A stretch of 58,614 nt of DNA, taken from NCBI RefSeq assembly GCF_000819765.1, contig NZ_CDBT01000061.1, positions 124,406-183,019 of the forward strand, in the 5' to 3' direction. A program made the translations under genes and the position numbers. This DNA comes from Aeromonas bivalvium (GTDB lineage Bacteria > Pseudomonadota > Gammaproteobacteria > Enterobacterales > Aeromonadaceae). This document shows, in pieces, positions 35,531 to 43,633 of this stretch. Position 1 is the first letter of the stretch. Each line of letters starts with the position of its first letter. The notes below the pieces were generated by a model. That model worked only from the letters and a program-made list of their open reading frames with translations, made no database searches and was not told the origin of the DNA.

Positions 35531-36202
35531 ATGGCACTGGCACTGTTTGATCTGGACGACACCCTGATATCCGGGGATAGTGCCAGCCTCTGGCTGGAGT
35601 ACATGGTGGCCGGGGAGCTGGCCCCGGCGGGCATGGTGGCCGAGGAGCAGGCCATGATGTCCCTCTACCACCAGGGCAAGATGGACATGCACCAGTACAT
35701 GGCCTTCACCCTGCAGCCCCTGGCGGGCAGGTCGCGCCAGTGGCTGGAGCAGCAGTGCCATCACTTCGCCGAGCAGGTGCTGCGCGAGCGCCTCTACCCC
35801 GAGGGGCTGGCCCGCATCGAGTGGCACCGCCAGCGGGGGGACGAGCTGGTGCTCATCTCCGCCTCCGGCGAACACCTGGTGACCCCCATGGCCAGGATGC
35901 TGGGGATGGATCACTGCGTTGCCATCCTGCTCGACGAGGAAGCCGGCAGGCTGACCGGTCAGACCCGGGGCACCCTGAGTTTTAGGGAGGGCAAGGTGGC
36001 CCGCATCAACCAGCTCTTTGCCGGCAGGGACAACCTCTGGCAGGGGAGCTTTGGCTACAGCGACTCCCACAACGATCTGCCCATGCTGCGGGCGGTGAGC
36101 CACCCGCACGGGGTCAATCCGGCCCCCGCGCTGCGCCAGCAGGCCGAGGCGCTGGGCTGGCCCATCCTCGACTGGCAACGGGCCGAGGTGCGAGCTCGGT
36201 AG
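35531..36202 (+). CDS. HAD-IB family phosphatase
   Basis: A 223-aa haloacid dehalogenase of subclass IB (SerB/CicA-like): motif I FDLDDTL (Asp7, Asp9), motif II LISASGEH, motif III lysine in FREGKVARI, motif IV GYSDSHNDLPML. It should remove phosphate from a small monoester. ATG at 35531 has AAGGAG six bases upstream. As last gene of the transporter operon, it could finish breakdown of a product made by the alkaline-phosphatase-family hydrolase. The exact substrate is unknown. Confidence 0.87.
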   Translation: MALALFDLDDTLISGDSASLWLEYMVAGELAPAGMVAEEQAMMSLYHQGKMDMHQYMAFTLQPLAGRSRQWLEQQCHHFAEQVLRERLYPEGLARIEWHRQRGDELVLISASGEHLVTPMARMLGMDHCVAILLDEEAGRLTGQTRGTLSFREGKVARINQLFAGRDNLWQGSFGYSDSHNDLPMLRAVSHPHGVNPAPALRQQAEALGWPILDWQRAEVRAR

Positions 36203-36221
36203 TGACCGCCCGCATCAGATC

Positions 36222-36260
36222 ACACGACACCAGGGAGGCCTGGCCTCCCTGGTGTCGTGT
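36222..36260. repeat. Perfect 19-bp inverted repeat between convergent genes
   Basis: ACACGACACCAGGGAGGCC and its exact complement are separated by one T. It lies between the HAD gene and the convergent Cache-GGDEF gene. There is no T tract on either strand, so its use as a bidirectional terminator is plausible but not proven. Confidence 0.6.
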
Positions 36261-36271
36261 CAGGCTCTGCA

Positions 36272-37849
36272 TCACACCTGGCGCAGCAAGGGTTCCGGCG
36301 GTGTCTCCCCCGCCTGATAGCAGCGGTTCTTGCCCGCCCGCTTGGCGCGATAGACCTCGGCGTCCGCCGCCATGATCAGCCCCATGGCGTCCCTGGCCTG
36401 AGTGCTCGCCACCAGGCCACCACTCAGGGTGACCCTCAGCCCGGGCTCGCGCCACACCAGGGCGGCGACCCGCTCGCGAAACTCGTCCAGCAGGGCGAAG
36501 ATCATGGCCTGATCATCCCCGGTGAGCAGGGCCACCAGCTCCTCGCCACCATAGCGGCAGACCCAGCCGCGCTCGCCCAGCTGTTCCCTGGCGAGGGTCG
36601 CTACCCGCTTGAGCACCATGTCTCCGCTGTGATGGCCAAAGGTGTCATTGACCGCCTTGAAATCATCGAGGTCGAACATGGCGAGGAAGAAAGGCTCACC
36701 CGCCTCCAGCAAGCCGGTCAGCCTGTCGTCGAAGAAGCGGCGATTGTAGAGGCCGGTCAGCTTGTCCTGATTGGCCAGCTGGCGCACCTCGTGCAGATCC
36801 TGGCTGGCGGCGGCCAGCTCGGCATAGACCTGCTTGAGCTCCCGTATCCCCCCCACACGGGCCGCCATGGGATCCTGGCGACTGTGGCGGATCATCAGGG
36901 CTACCTCGTTGAGCACTCTCCTGAAATAACGCGTCCAGACCAGGGCCAGCACCAGATAGAGGACGCACGCCAGTCCCACCATCAGCTGCACATTGAACGA
37001 CGCCCTGGACACCGTCTCGATCAGGCTGGCGGCAGGCTTGACGCTGAGCAGCAGCCAGCCCTGCTCGGGCAGATGGCTGTAGGCGACGAACTGGCCCTTG
37101 CCCTCGTCGAGGAAGAGCCCCTTGTCATCCCGGGCCCGCTTGAGCCAGCCAGGATGGGCCATCACCTTGAACAGCTGCTCGGGATCTGGATGGGCCAGCT
37201 GACGACCGGCGCCATTGACGATGCTCTGATAACCATCTTCTCCCGGCCGGTTGAGCAGGGCGGAGAGGGGCTGGAGTCTGGCATCGACGGCGAACACCCC
37301 CAGCGGCTTGCCCTCCTGATCGATGAGCATCTTTGCCATGGAGATCAAGAGATTACCACTGGTGTAATCGTAATAGGGCTCTGTCCAGACCAGGCTGCCG
37401 GGTTGGGAGAAGGCCAGCTGATACCAGGGGCGCGTCCTGGGATCGAAGGCCGGATTGAGTTCCTTGATGGGGTAGGCCAGCACCTGGCGTCGCTCCGTGC
37501 CCAGGTAGATGGCCACCAGATCCGGCGCCAGCGCCTTGTAGAGTCGCCAGTCATGGAGATAGCGCCCGGTATGGGCCAGTTCGCTGCCCGCCAGATCCTC
37601 GGCCTTCACTTGGCCATAGATCAGGGTAAACTGTCGCTCCAGTTGCGCCAGATAGGGTTCGACCAGGCTCTCGCGCAGCTGATCATTGTTGGCCCCCAGA
37701 CGTTGCTCCAGCGCCTCTTGCAGGCTGCGAGACATGTGCAGATAGTAGATGCCCCCCAGCATCAGCACCGGCATGAACAAGAGCACCAGCCCCAACCGCA
37801 TGCGGCTGGTCAGGGACCAGTAGGATTTGGCCTTCGGATATTTGCTCAC
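36272..37849 (-). CDS. Cache-GGDEF diguanylate cyclase
   Basis: A 525-aa membrane diguanylate cyclase: helix near residues 17-38 (MRLGLVLLFMPVLMLGGIYY), a periplasmic dCache-type sensor (about 40-300; TRPWYQLAFSQPGSLVWTEP, GVFAVDARLQPLSALL), a second helix (VQLMVGLACVLYLVLALVW), a short linker and a GGDEF domain with signature YGGEELVALL. GGEEL is a mild variant of GGEEF, and no RxxD inhibitory site is seen at the usual place. The start is GTG at 37849 with GGAG upstream; the reading frame continues far upstream, but that part lies under the DUF2214 gene on the other strand and does not look coding. It is convergent with the transporter operon. Confidence 0.87.
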   Translation of the reverse strand: MSKYPKAKSYWSLTSRMRLGLVLLFMPVLMLGGIYYLHMSRSLQEALEQRLGANNDQLRESLVEPYLAQLERQFTLIYGQVKAEDLAGSELAHTGRYLHDWRLYKALAPDLVAIYLGTERRQVLAYPIKELNPAFDPRTRPWYQLAFSQPGSLVWTEPYYDYTSGNLLISMAKMLIDQEGKPLGVFAVDARLQPLSALLNRPGEDGYQSIVNGAGRQLAHPDPEQLFKVMAHPGWLKRARDDKGLFLDEGKGQFVAYSHLPEQGWLLLSVKPAASLIETVSRASFNVQLMVGLACVLYLVLALVWTRYFRRVLNEVALMIRHSRQDPMAARVGGIRELKQVYAELAAASQDLHEVRQLANQDKLTGLYNRRFFDDRLTGLLEAGEPFFLAMFDLDDFKAVNDTFGHHSGDMVLKRVATLAREQLGERGWVCRYGGEELVALLTGDDQAMIFALLDEFRERVAALVWREPGLRVTLSGGLVASTQARDAMGLIMAADAEVYRAKRAGKNRCYQAGETPPEPLLRQV

Positions 37850-37951
37850 GAATGGCTCCGTATTGCAGGGACGCTTGACGCAGATTAACAGCCCGTCCGT
37901 GCGGCGTCCAAAAGGAAGAATGATGCTCGTTGCCCCACCGCAAGGTCGCCC

Positions 37952-38392
37952 ATGCTGACCCAGGATCCTTGGATATCCGTGCACTTTTGCGCCCTCGTCA
38001 TGCTGACCGGCGCCCTCACCTCCGAATATTTCCTGTTCCGGCGCGGCATGTCCATCGAACAGGTGCGCAAGCTGCTTATCGCCGATGGTCTGGCGGCGCT
38101 GGCCCTGCTGTTGCTGTTTCTCAGCGGCATGATGCGGCTCTATGACAGCCCCCAGGGCCCGGCCGCGCTGTTGCAGCTGCCGAGCTATCGGCTCAAGTTG
38201 CTGCTCTTCCTGCTGATGGCCCTGAGCTTTGGCTACCCGAGCCGCCTCTTCTACCGCTGGCGTCGTTCCCTGCGCCGGGGCCGACCTCCCATGGTCTCGA
38301 CCCAGCAGCAGCTGTGGGTGATCTGGATCCTGCGCATCGACCTGTTGCTGCTGATGCTGATCCCCCTGCTGGCCCACACCTCCCTCCCCTGA
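37952..38392 (+). CDS. DUF2214-like four-helix membrane protein
   Basis: A 146-aa integral membrane protein with about four helices (WISVHFCALVMLTGALTSEY, LIADGLAALALLLLFLSGMM, LKLLLFLLMALSFGY, ILRIDLLLLMLIPLLA). The pattern fits the DUF2214 family; no function is known. Divergent from the cyclase gene and about 90 bp ahead of the DMT transporter on the same strand. Confidence 0.72.
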   Translation: MLTQDPWISVHFCALVMLTGALTSEYFLFRRGMSIEQVRKLLIADGLAALALLLLFLSGMMRLYDSPQGPAALLQLPSYRLKLLLFLLMALSFGYPSRLFYRWRRSLRRGRPPMVSTQQQLWVIWILRIDLLLLMLIPLLAHTSLP

Positions 38393-38480
38393 TCCGGCGC
38401 TCGGCAGCCAAGACAAAGCCCATCACAGGCGGTATGGTGGGGAGGGTGTCTCAACTTTTTGATTTCAGGGATGAAACCGT

Positions 38481-39386
38481 ATGCGTTCTAACATGATGTT
38501 GCTGATGGCGGCCGCCATCTGGGGGCTGGGCTTCGTCGCCCAGCGGCTGGGGATGGATCACATGGGGCCTTACACCTTCAACGGCCTGCGCTTCCTGCTC
38601 GGCGCCGCCTCCCTGCTGCCGCTCTTGTGGTGGCTCAAATCCCGTCAACCGGCCCGGCCAGACAAGGAAGACAACCCGCGCCTGCTGCTGGTCGGGGGTC
38701 TCATCGCCGGCACAGTGCTCTTCTCCGCCGCCTCCCTGCAGCAGGTGGGGCTGCTCTACACCACGGCGGCCAAGGCGGGCTTCATCACTGGGCTCTACAT
38801 CATACTGGTGCCCGTGCTGGGGCTGATCCTGCGCCACAAGACAGGGGCCAACACCTGGGTAGGCGCCCTCATCGCCATGGCCGGCCTCTACTACCTCAGC
38901 GTCACCGAGGATTTCACCATAGGCTACGGCGACCTGTTGCAGGTGATCGGCGCCCTGTTCTGGGCCATTCACCTGCTGGTGCTGGATCACTACTCGAGCC
39001 GCGTCGCCCCCATTCGCCTGGCCGGGGTGCAGTTTGTGGTGTGCGGCCTGCTCAGTCTGGCCACGGCGTTTGTCATCGAGACCCCGACCCTCGGCGGCGC
39101 CGTGGCGGGCTGGCAGGCGCTGCTCTATGCGGGACTGGTGTCGGTGGGGGTGGGTTACACCCTGCAGGTGGTGGGCCAGCGCGGCGCCCATCCGGCCCAC
39201 GCCGCCATCATCCTCAGCCTGGAGACAGTGTTCGCCGCCATCGGCGGTGTGCTGCTGCTGGAAGAGCATCTGGACGAGCGCGCCATCGTGGGCTGCGCCC
39301 TGATGCTGGCAGGCATGCTGGTCTCACAGATCCGCCTGCGCTGGTGGTGGAAATCTCGTCGGGACAAGGTGCCCAGCCAGTCCTGA
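38481..39386 (+). CDS. DMT (EamA) family transporter
   Basis: A 301-aa inner-membrane protein with two EamA repeats and about ten helices (MLLMAAAIWGLGFVAQRLGM, LLVGGLIAGTVLFSAASLQ, VGALIAMAGLYYLSV, then GYTLQVVGQRGAHPAHAAI in the second half). Members export or import small metabolites such as amino acids or purines; substrate unknown. The last 113 bp, including the stop codon, are followed directly by a diverged second copy (39387-39499). Confidence 0.88.
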   Translation: MRSNMMLLMAAAIWGLGFVAQRLGMDHMGPYTFNGLRFLLGAASLLPLLWWLKSRQPARPDKEDNPRLLLVGGLIAGTVLFSAASLQQVGLLYTTAAKAGFITGLYIILVPVLGLILRHKTGANTWVGALIAMAGLYYLSVTEDFTIGYGDLLQVIGALFWAIHLLVLDHYSSRVAPIRLAGVQFVVCGLLSLATAFVIETPTLGGAVAGWQALLYAGLVSVGVGYTLQVVGQRGAHPAHAAIILSLETVFAAIGGVLLLEEHLDERAIVGCALMLAGMLVSQIRLRWWWKSRRDKVPSQS

Positions 39387-39499
39387 ACGAGCGAACCCTG
39401 GTCGGCTGCGCCCTGATGCTGGCAGGCATGCTCATCTCACAGATCCGCCTGCGCTGGTGGTGGAAATCTCGCCGGGACAAGGTGCCCAGCCAGTCCTGA
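39274..39499 (+). repeat. 113-bp tandem duplication of the DMT gene tail
   Basis: Unit 1 (39274-39386) is the 3' end of the DMT gene with its stop; unit 2 (39387-39499) repeats it with a handful of base changes. Read in its own frame, unit 2 encodes ERTLVGCALMLAGMLISQ against ERAIVGCALMLAGMLVSQ in unit 1, then an identical tail and stop. The unit length is not a multiple of three, so unit 2 is not translated as an extension. Confidence 0.9.
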
Positions 39500-39530
39500 A
39501 TCTCGTGATGAGCCTTGCTCCAAACGACAA

Positions 39531-39556
39531 GAGGCGCCCACAGGCGCCTCGTTTTA
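39531..39556. terminator. Terminator between DMT and AraC-type genes
   Basis: GAGGCGCC-CACA-GGCGCCTC followed by GTTTTATT on the plus strand. It serves the DMT gene and may also stop the convergent regulator gene. Confidence 0.85.
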
Positions 39557-39567
39557 TTGGGGGATGC

Positions 39568-40425
39568 CTAGCGCACGCTGGAGCAGAAACTCACGTCGTC
39601 GCGCAGGGGATCGTAGCTCGCACTGTGATAGAGCTCGAAACAGGGGCCGTCGCCAAACGCCAGCCCGGCCGCGACGATATCGCCTATGTGCTCCTGCCAG
39701 AGCACCCCGTACTGACTGCGATCCGTGATGAGGTAGCGGGACTGGGCGTAACGCCCGGCGGGGATGAGCTGAGTTTCCACCTCCCCCGCCCCCTGGGTGC
39801 CCACCGGCACGCTGATGCCGATGTCGGTACGGCACTGGGCCGGCGGCGTCACTTGCGGGTTGTCATGGTAGATGAAGATCCACTCCCCGCCCTCCAGCCC
39901 GCGCGCGGCAGCCCACTGGTGCAGGCGGTTGCAGACGGCGTCATAGCCTTCGCCATAGGGGCCTGTGACCCGAATATAGGCCAGGGTGCGGGCGTCCATC
40001 TCGACAGTTTTCATGGTGTTGCTCCTTGCTGATGAGTGACCTTCAGCATAAGGAAGCGCCTCTTGCCATGCGTGTCCTTCCTTGCGCTCATGGTGTCCGT
40101 TCTTGCCCTTGTCGCGGCGAAATTCCCCTGGCGTGCAACCATAGTGACGACGAAACGCCTTGGCAAAGGCCTGGGAGCTGCCAAGCCCCGCCCCCAGGGC
40201 GATGGCGGTGACGCTGGCATCTGTGTAGCACAGCTGCCAAGCCGCCCGCTGCATCCGCAGCCGCCGACACATCTCGCCGGGGGACTCCCCCACCACGGCG
40301 GTAAACACCCGGTGGAAGTGGTAGAGGGAGAGGCAGGCACGGCTCGCCAGCGCCTCGATGGAGAGATCCGGATCCTGCTCCAGCGCCCGCAGCACCGGGG
40401 TCAGGCGCTCGCGATAGTCGATCAT
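39568..40425 (-). CDS. AraC-type regulator with GyrI-like domain
   Basis: A 285-aa Rob/SoxS-like regulator: two AraC helix-turn-helix motifs in residues 1-105 (SIEALASRACLSLYHFHRVF, SVTAIALGAGLGSSQAFAKA) and a GyrI-like/effector-binding domain from about residue 135 to the end (VEMDARTLAYIRVTGPYGEG, CRTDIGISVPVGTQGAG). This layout suggests direct binding of small drugs or toxic compounds. It starts about 40 bp downstream of the GNAT gene on the same strand and could be co-transcribed with it. Confidence 0.87.
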   Translation of the reverse strand: MIDYRERLTPVLRALEQDPDLSIEALASRACLSLYHFHRVFTAVVGESPGEMCRRLRMQRAAWQLCYTDASVTAIALGAGLGSSQAFAKAFRRHYGCTPGEFRRDKGKNGHHERKEGHAWQEALPYAEGHSSARSNTMKTVEMDARTLAYIRVTGPYGEGYDAVCNRLHQWAAARGLEGGEWIFIYHDNPQVTPPAQCRTDIGISVPVGTQGAGEVETQLIPAGRYAQSRYLITDRSQYGVLWQEHIGDIVAAGLAFGDGPCFELYHSASYDPLRDDVSFCSSVR

Positions 40426-40465
40426 GGCTGTTTCACTCTCATGGCAATCTCACTCTCACTGGCTC

Positions 40466-40957
40466 TCACGGCAGGCGGACCCGCCCCATATGCAGGGCAT
40501 CGACGAAGTTTCCTTCGCGAAACGCATAGGCGGGTGAGCCCCCCTCCTGCTCGAAGCCGAATTTGCGGTAGAGCGCGATGGCAGCTGCATTGTCGCTATA
40601 GACCGTCAACTCAAGCCGTTGCAGGTTGAGCCAGTTATCCGCCAGGTCCACCGCCGCCCCCAGCAAGGCCGAGCCCACGCCGCGACCGGCCCAGTCATCC
40701 CGCACCCCCATGCCGATGCCAGCCACATGGCGACGACGAGGATTCGGCTCGAGCCAGAGGCCGAGATCGCCGACCAGCAGCTCATCCACTGTGGCGACCA
40801 GACCGTAGCCACTGCGCTCCGCCAAGCGTTTCTGCCACATGGCCAGGGTCGGATAGGGCATCTGCAAGGTGCCCTTCTGAGCCTTTGGCATAGCATAGAG
40901 ATCCCGCAGTCCCTGGGCATCCCCAGCCTCCGCCTGACGAATCCTGATCTCAATCAT
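40466..40957 (-). CDS. GNAT N-acetyltransferase
   Basis: A 163-aa GNAT-fold enzyme. The acetyl-CoA pyrophosphate loop is RDDWAGRGVGSALLGAAVDL, with the following ELTVYSDNAAAIALYRKFGF motif. The best match in character is the E. coli YhhY type (resistance-like amino-acid acetyltransferases), but the substrate is not known. ATG at 40957 has GGGAGGAG upstream and is preferred over the longer frame. It is divergent from the catalase gene. Confidence 0.85.
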   Translation of the reverse strand: MIEIRIRQAEAGDAQGLRDLYAMPKAQKGTLQMPYPTLAMWQKRLAERSGYGLVATVDELLVGDLGLWLEPNPRRRHVAGIGMGVRDDWAGRGVGSALLGAAVDLADNWLNLQRLELTVYSDNAAAIALYRKFGFEQEGGSPAYAFREGNFVDALHMGRVRLP

Positions 40958-41117
40958 CCCCTCTCCTCCCTGATCCATGAACGTCCGTCAAAAATAGCGC
41001 CCTTTGCGTCCGTAGCCAACTCCATTAGGACTACCTATCAAACACTTATAGCTGACCAATTGGCCCCGCTCGCGCCCCTTGCCGTATCGTGCCTCCATCA
41101 TCACAAGGAGATGCCCA

Positions 41118-42566
41118 ATGACCGACAAGACCCTGCGCAGCGCCAACGGTGCCCCCGTCGTCGACAACAACAACAGCCTTACCGCCGGCCCCCGCGGCCC
41201 TGTGCTGATGCAAGACATCTGGTTGATGGAGAAACTCGCCCACTTCGACCGCGAGCGCATTCCCGAGCGGGTGGTGCACGCCAAGGGCTCCGGCGCCTAC
41301 GGCACCTTTACCGTGACCCACGACATCAGCCAATTCAGCAAGGCCGACTTCTTCAACGCCGTCGGCAAGCAGACTCCGGTCTTCCTGCGCTTCTCCACCG
41401 TGGCCGGGGAGAAGGGCGCCGCCGACGCCGAGCGCGACGTGCGCGGCTTCGCCCTCAAGTTCTACACAGAGCAGGGCAACTGGGATCTGGTGGGCAACAA
41501 CACCCCGGTGTTCTTCATCCGGGATCCGCTGAAATTCCCCGACTTCATCCACACCCAGAAGCGGGATCCGCGCACCAACCTGCGCAGCGCCACCGCCGCC
41601 TGGGACTTCTGGTCCCGCCACCCCGAATCCCTGCACCAGGTCACCATACTGTTCAGCGATCGCGGCATCCCCAGGAGCCTGCGGGAGATGAACGGCTACG
41701 GCAGCCACACCTTCAGCTTCATCAACTCGGGCAACGAGCGCTTCTGGGTCAAGTTCCACTTCAAGACAGAGCAGGGCCACAGCTTCTACACAGATGAAGA
41801 GGCGGCCAATGCCGTCGGTCAGGACAGAGAGACCAGTCAGGCGGATCTGTTCAATGCCATAGAGCGGGGCGACTTCCCGCGCTGGAAGGTCTATGTGCAG
41901 GTGATGCCGGAAGCCGAGGCACAGACCTACGAGATCCACCCGTTCGACCTCACCAAGGTGTGGCCCCACAAGGACTATCCGCTGATCCCGGTCGGCGTGC
42001 TTGAGCTCAACCAGAACCCGGACAACTACTTCGCCCATGTGGAGCAGGCCGCCTTCACCCCGGCCAACGTGGTGCCCGGCATCGGCTTCTCGCCGGATCG
42101 CATGTTGCAGGGGCGGCTCTTCTCCTACGGCGACACCCAGCGCTATCGCCTCGGCGTCAACCACGGCCTGCTGCCGGTCAACGCCCCGCGCTGCCCGTTC
42201 CACCACGGTGCCCACCGCGACGGCGCCATGCGGGCGGACAGCAATGGTGGCGCCAGCCCCAACTATCAGCCGAACCGCTTCGGCACCCAGCAGCCGAGCG
42301 AGCAGCACGAACCGGCGCTGAGCCTGGAAGGGGCCGCCCTGCACTACGATTTTCGTGACTACGACAGCGACTACTACAGCCAGCCAGGGGATCTGTTCCG
42401 CCTGATGGACGAGGGGCAGCGCGCGCGCCTCGCCGCCAACCTGGCGCGATCCCTCATCAACGTGGAGGATGACGCCATAGTCGCGGCCCAGCTCAGTCAC
42501 TTCGAGCAGGCCGACCCCGAGTACGCCAAGCGGGTCGAGCTGGCACTGGCCGCCTTGCAGCGTTAA
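41118..42566 (+). CDS. Monofunctional haem catalase
   Basis: A 482-aa small-subunit (clade 3 type) catalase that converts hydrogen peroxide to water and oxygen in the cytoplasm. The distal His is in [14 protein letters not shown], the [20 protein letters not shown] stretch follows, the Asn region is [12 protein letters not shown], and the proximal haem ligand Tyr is in [14 protein letters not shown]. No signal peptide, no flavodoxin-like C-terminal domain. AAGGAG seven bases before the ATG at 41118. An OxyR-type site would be expected upstream, but only a poorly spaced CTAT-N9-ATAG is seen (41035-41051). A strong terminator follows at 42598-42617. Confidence 0.94.
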   Translation: MTDKTLRSANGAPVVDNNNSLTAGPRGPVLMQDIWLMEKLAHFDRERIPERVVHAKGSGAYGTFTVTHDISQFSKADFFNAVGKQTPVFLRFSTVAGEKGAADAERDVRGFALKFYTEQGNWDLVGNNTPVFFIRDPLKFPDFIHTQKRDPRTNLRSATAAWDFWSRHPESLHQVTILFSDRGIPRSLREMNGYGSHTFSFINSGNERFWVKFHFKTEQGHSFYTDEEAANAVGQDRETSQADLFNAIERGDFPRWKVYVQVMPEAEAQTYEIHPFDLTKVWPHKDYPLIPVGVLELNQNPDNYFAHVEQAAFTPANVVPGIGFSPDRMLQGRLFSYGDTQRYRLGVNHGLLPVNAPRCPFHHGAHRDGAMRADSNGGASPNYQPNRFGTQQPSEQHEPALSLEGAALHYDFRDYDSDYYSQPGDLFRLMDEGQRARLAANLARSLINVEDDAIVAAQLSHFEQADPEYAKRVELALAALQR

Positions 42567-42597
42567 GCCGCCATGCACCATGCCATGCACCATAGCA

Positions 42598-42617
42598 ACG
42601 GGGCCTGCTGGCCCCGT
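42598..42617 (+). terminator. Catalase terminator
   Basis: ACGGGGCC-TGCT-GGCCCCGT followed by TTC, 31 bp after the catalase stop codon. Confidence 0.8.
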
Positions 42618-42692
42618 TTCAAGTCATGCCCCCAGAGAGTCTGATCAGCCATGCTGGCCAACCGCGTCTCCTCAGGCGGGATCAATAAAAAA

Positions 42693-42712
42693 CGGGAACC
42701 CTGAGGCTCCCG
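42693..42712 (-). terminator. Terminator, decayed mini-gene copy
   Basis: On the minus strand GCGGGAGCC-TCAG-GGTTCCCG followed by TTTTTT. It matches the terminator at 42883-42902 almost base for base. Confidence 0.75.
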
Positions 42713-42738
42713 CTTTTATCAATCTGTCTCAATCTCTA

Positions 42739-42850
42739 TCAATCCCGGACGCAGCGCCTCGCGCTCTGCCCGCTCCCTGACCAGCAGGCGTTTGTACCAC
42801 CCACTGTTGCGACGACGTCGGTGTGATGAAAGGAGGAAGGGCGACGAGCC
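42739..42850 (-). pseudogene. Decayed copy of the 35-aa mini-gene
   Basis: Sequence homologous to 42919-43026. The start ATG has become CTG, and the interval between the GCTCGTCGC and CGTCGTCGC blocks is 8 bases longer than in the intact copy, which shifts the frame. The 3' half (GGTACAAACGCCTGCTGGTC and beyond) and the terminator are well preserved. It looks like a dead duplicate. Confidence 0.7.
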
Positions 42851-42882
42851 AGCCCGATACCGGCACTGTCACGACCCAAAAA

Positions 42883-42902
42883 CGGGAACCCTGAGGTTCC
42901 CG
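42883..42902 (-). terminator. Terminator of the 35-aa gene
   Basis: On the minus strand GCGGGAACC-TCAG-GGTTCCCG followed by TTTTTGG, about 17 bp past the mini-gene stop. Confidence 0.85.
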
Positions 42903-42918
42903 CTTTTATCAATCTCTA

Positions 42919-43026
42919 TCAATCCCGGACGGAGCGCGCCTCGCGCTCTGCCCGCTCCCTGACCAGCAGGCGTTTGTACCACCAACTATTGCGACGACGT
43001 TGAGTAATGGAAGAGCGACGAGCCAT
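42919..43026 (-). CDS. 35-aa Arg-rich small protein, unknown
   Basis: A very basic small ORF beginning MARRSSITQRRRNSWWYKRL and ending EREARSVRD. It has a tight stop-terminator arrangement (hairpin with T tract 17 bp beyond the stop), and a decayed paralogous copy lies next to it, both signs of a real gene. ATG at 43041 would add five residues (MGPKT); ribosome binding sites are weak for both. It lies downstream of, and on the same strand as, the DUF1496-like gene and may be read with it. Arg-rich composition with a WWYKRLL core suggests RNA or membrane binding, but no family is recognised. Confidence 0.6.
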   Translation of the reverse strand: MARRSSITQRRRNSWWYKRLLVRERAEREARSVRD

Positions 43027-43111
43027 AGTCTTGGGTCCCATGCCAATTGTGAGCGAGGCCGTATTATGCGATAGCCTTCCCGCTCCTGTCTTTAGCTGGA
43101 TCAAGAAAAGC

Positions 43112-43423
43112 TCAGCGGGGTGTCTCGATGCGATCCACCCCGGCCGGAGGGGCGGATTCCCCCCTCTCCTCCTGCAAGGGGCGCCAGGCCAGGGGGCCAT
43201 TGCTCTCCTGCAGGTTGATGGGGGCACAGATCAGCCCGTGCTCTCCCTGGGGGATCCGGGCGCCGAGAGAATACTGCTTCCCCTCATACCAGCAGATCCG
43301 CTCCGCCATGGCGCCCAGGGGCAGCACCAGATCCGTGCCGGTCCGAATGGTATGGCGGGATGACTCTGCCATGGCCGGCAGGGTGAGCCCCAGCAGGGCC
43401 AGCATGATAACGACTGATTTCAT
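43112..43423 (-). CDS. Secreted DUF1496-like protein
   Basis: A 103-aa protein with a signal peptide (MKSVVIMLALLGLTLPAMA) and a small domain with a Cys pair (ERICWYEGKQYSLGARI and HGLICAP) that fits the DUF1496 pattern of a short periplasmic beta domain, probably with one disulfide. No function is known. It is divergent from the lipoprotein gene at 43634. Confidence 0.7.
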   Translation of the reverse strand: MKSVVIMLALLGLTLPAMAESSRHTIRTGTDLVLPLGAMAERICWYEGKQYSLGARIPQGEHGLICAPINLQESNGPLAWRPLQEERGESAPPAGVDRIETPR

Positions 43424-43633
43424 CGCGACTCCTTGGTTTCCTCTTTCAGGCGACCAGCCGGGGGGAAAACTTGATTAATAAGTGACACGCCATCTGGCAT
43501 TCCGGAACCAATATGGTAGCCTGCGAGCGCCGCGCCAGCCTGTACAGGAATTGGTCGCCACAACCCCAGTAACCTGGTCTGATCGAGACCAAGATTACCT
43601 TAATTATCAAATCGTTATTTGGATTTTCCCCCA

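Larger units (their letters stand above)
42689..43026 (-). repeat. Direct duplication of a mini-gene with its terminator
   Basis: Copy 1 (42689-42850) and copy 2 (42879-43026) share the terminator hairpin, the segment encoding KRLLVRERAEREA, and the GGCTCGTCGC at the start of the gene. They lie 190 bp apart measured at the hairpin. Copy 1 has extra short insertions and lacks a start codon; copy 2 is intact. Confidence 0.85.

Noticed and set aside
37850..38416. Upstream extension of the Cache-GGDEF reading frame
   Set aside because: It lies antisense to the DUF2214-like gene and reads as low-complexity Gln-rich sequence; a GTG with a good ribosome binding site at 37849 directly precedes the normal domain start.
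39387..39499. Second DMT tail copy considered as an extra coding exon or separate gene
   Set aside because: It has no start codon or ribosome binding site and follows the stop codon of the DMT gene in a different frame.
41035..41051. OxyR-like CTAT...ATAG upstream of catalase
   Set aside because: The spacing is nine bases rather than the seven of the OxyR consensus, and the outer half-sites are missing, so a call would be guesswork.
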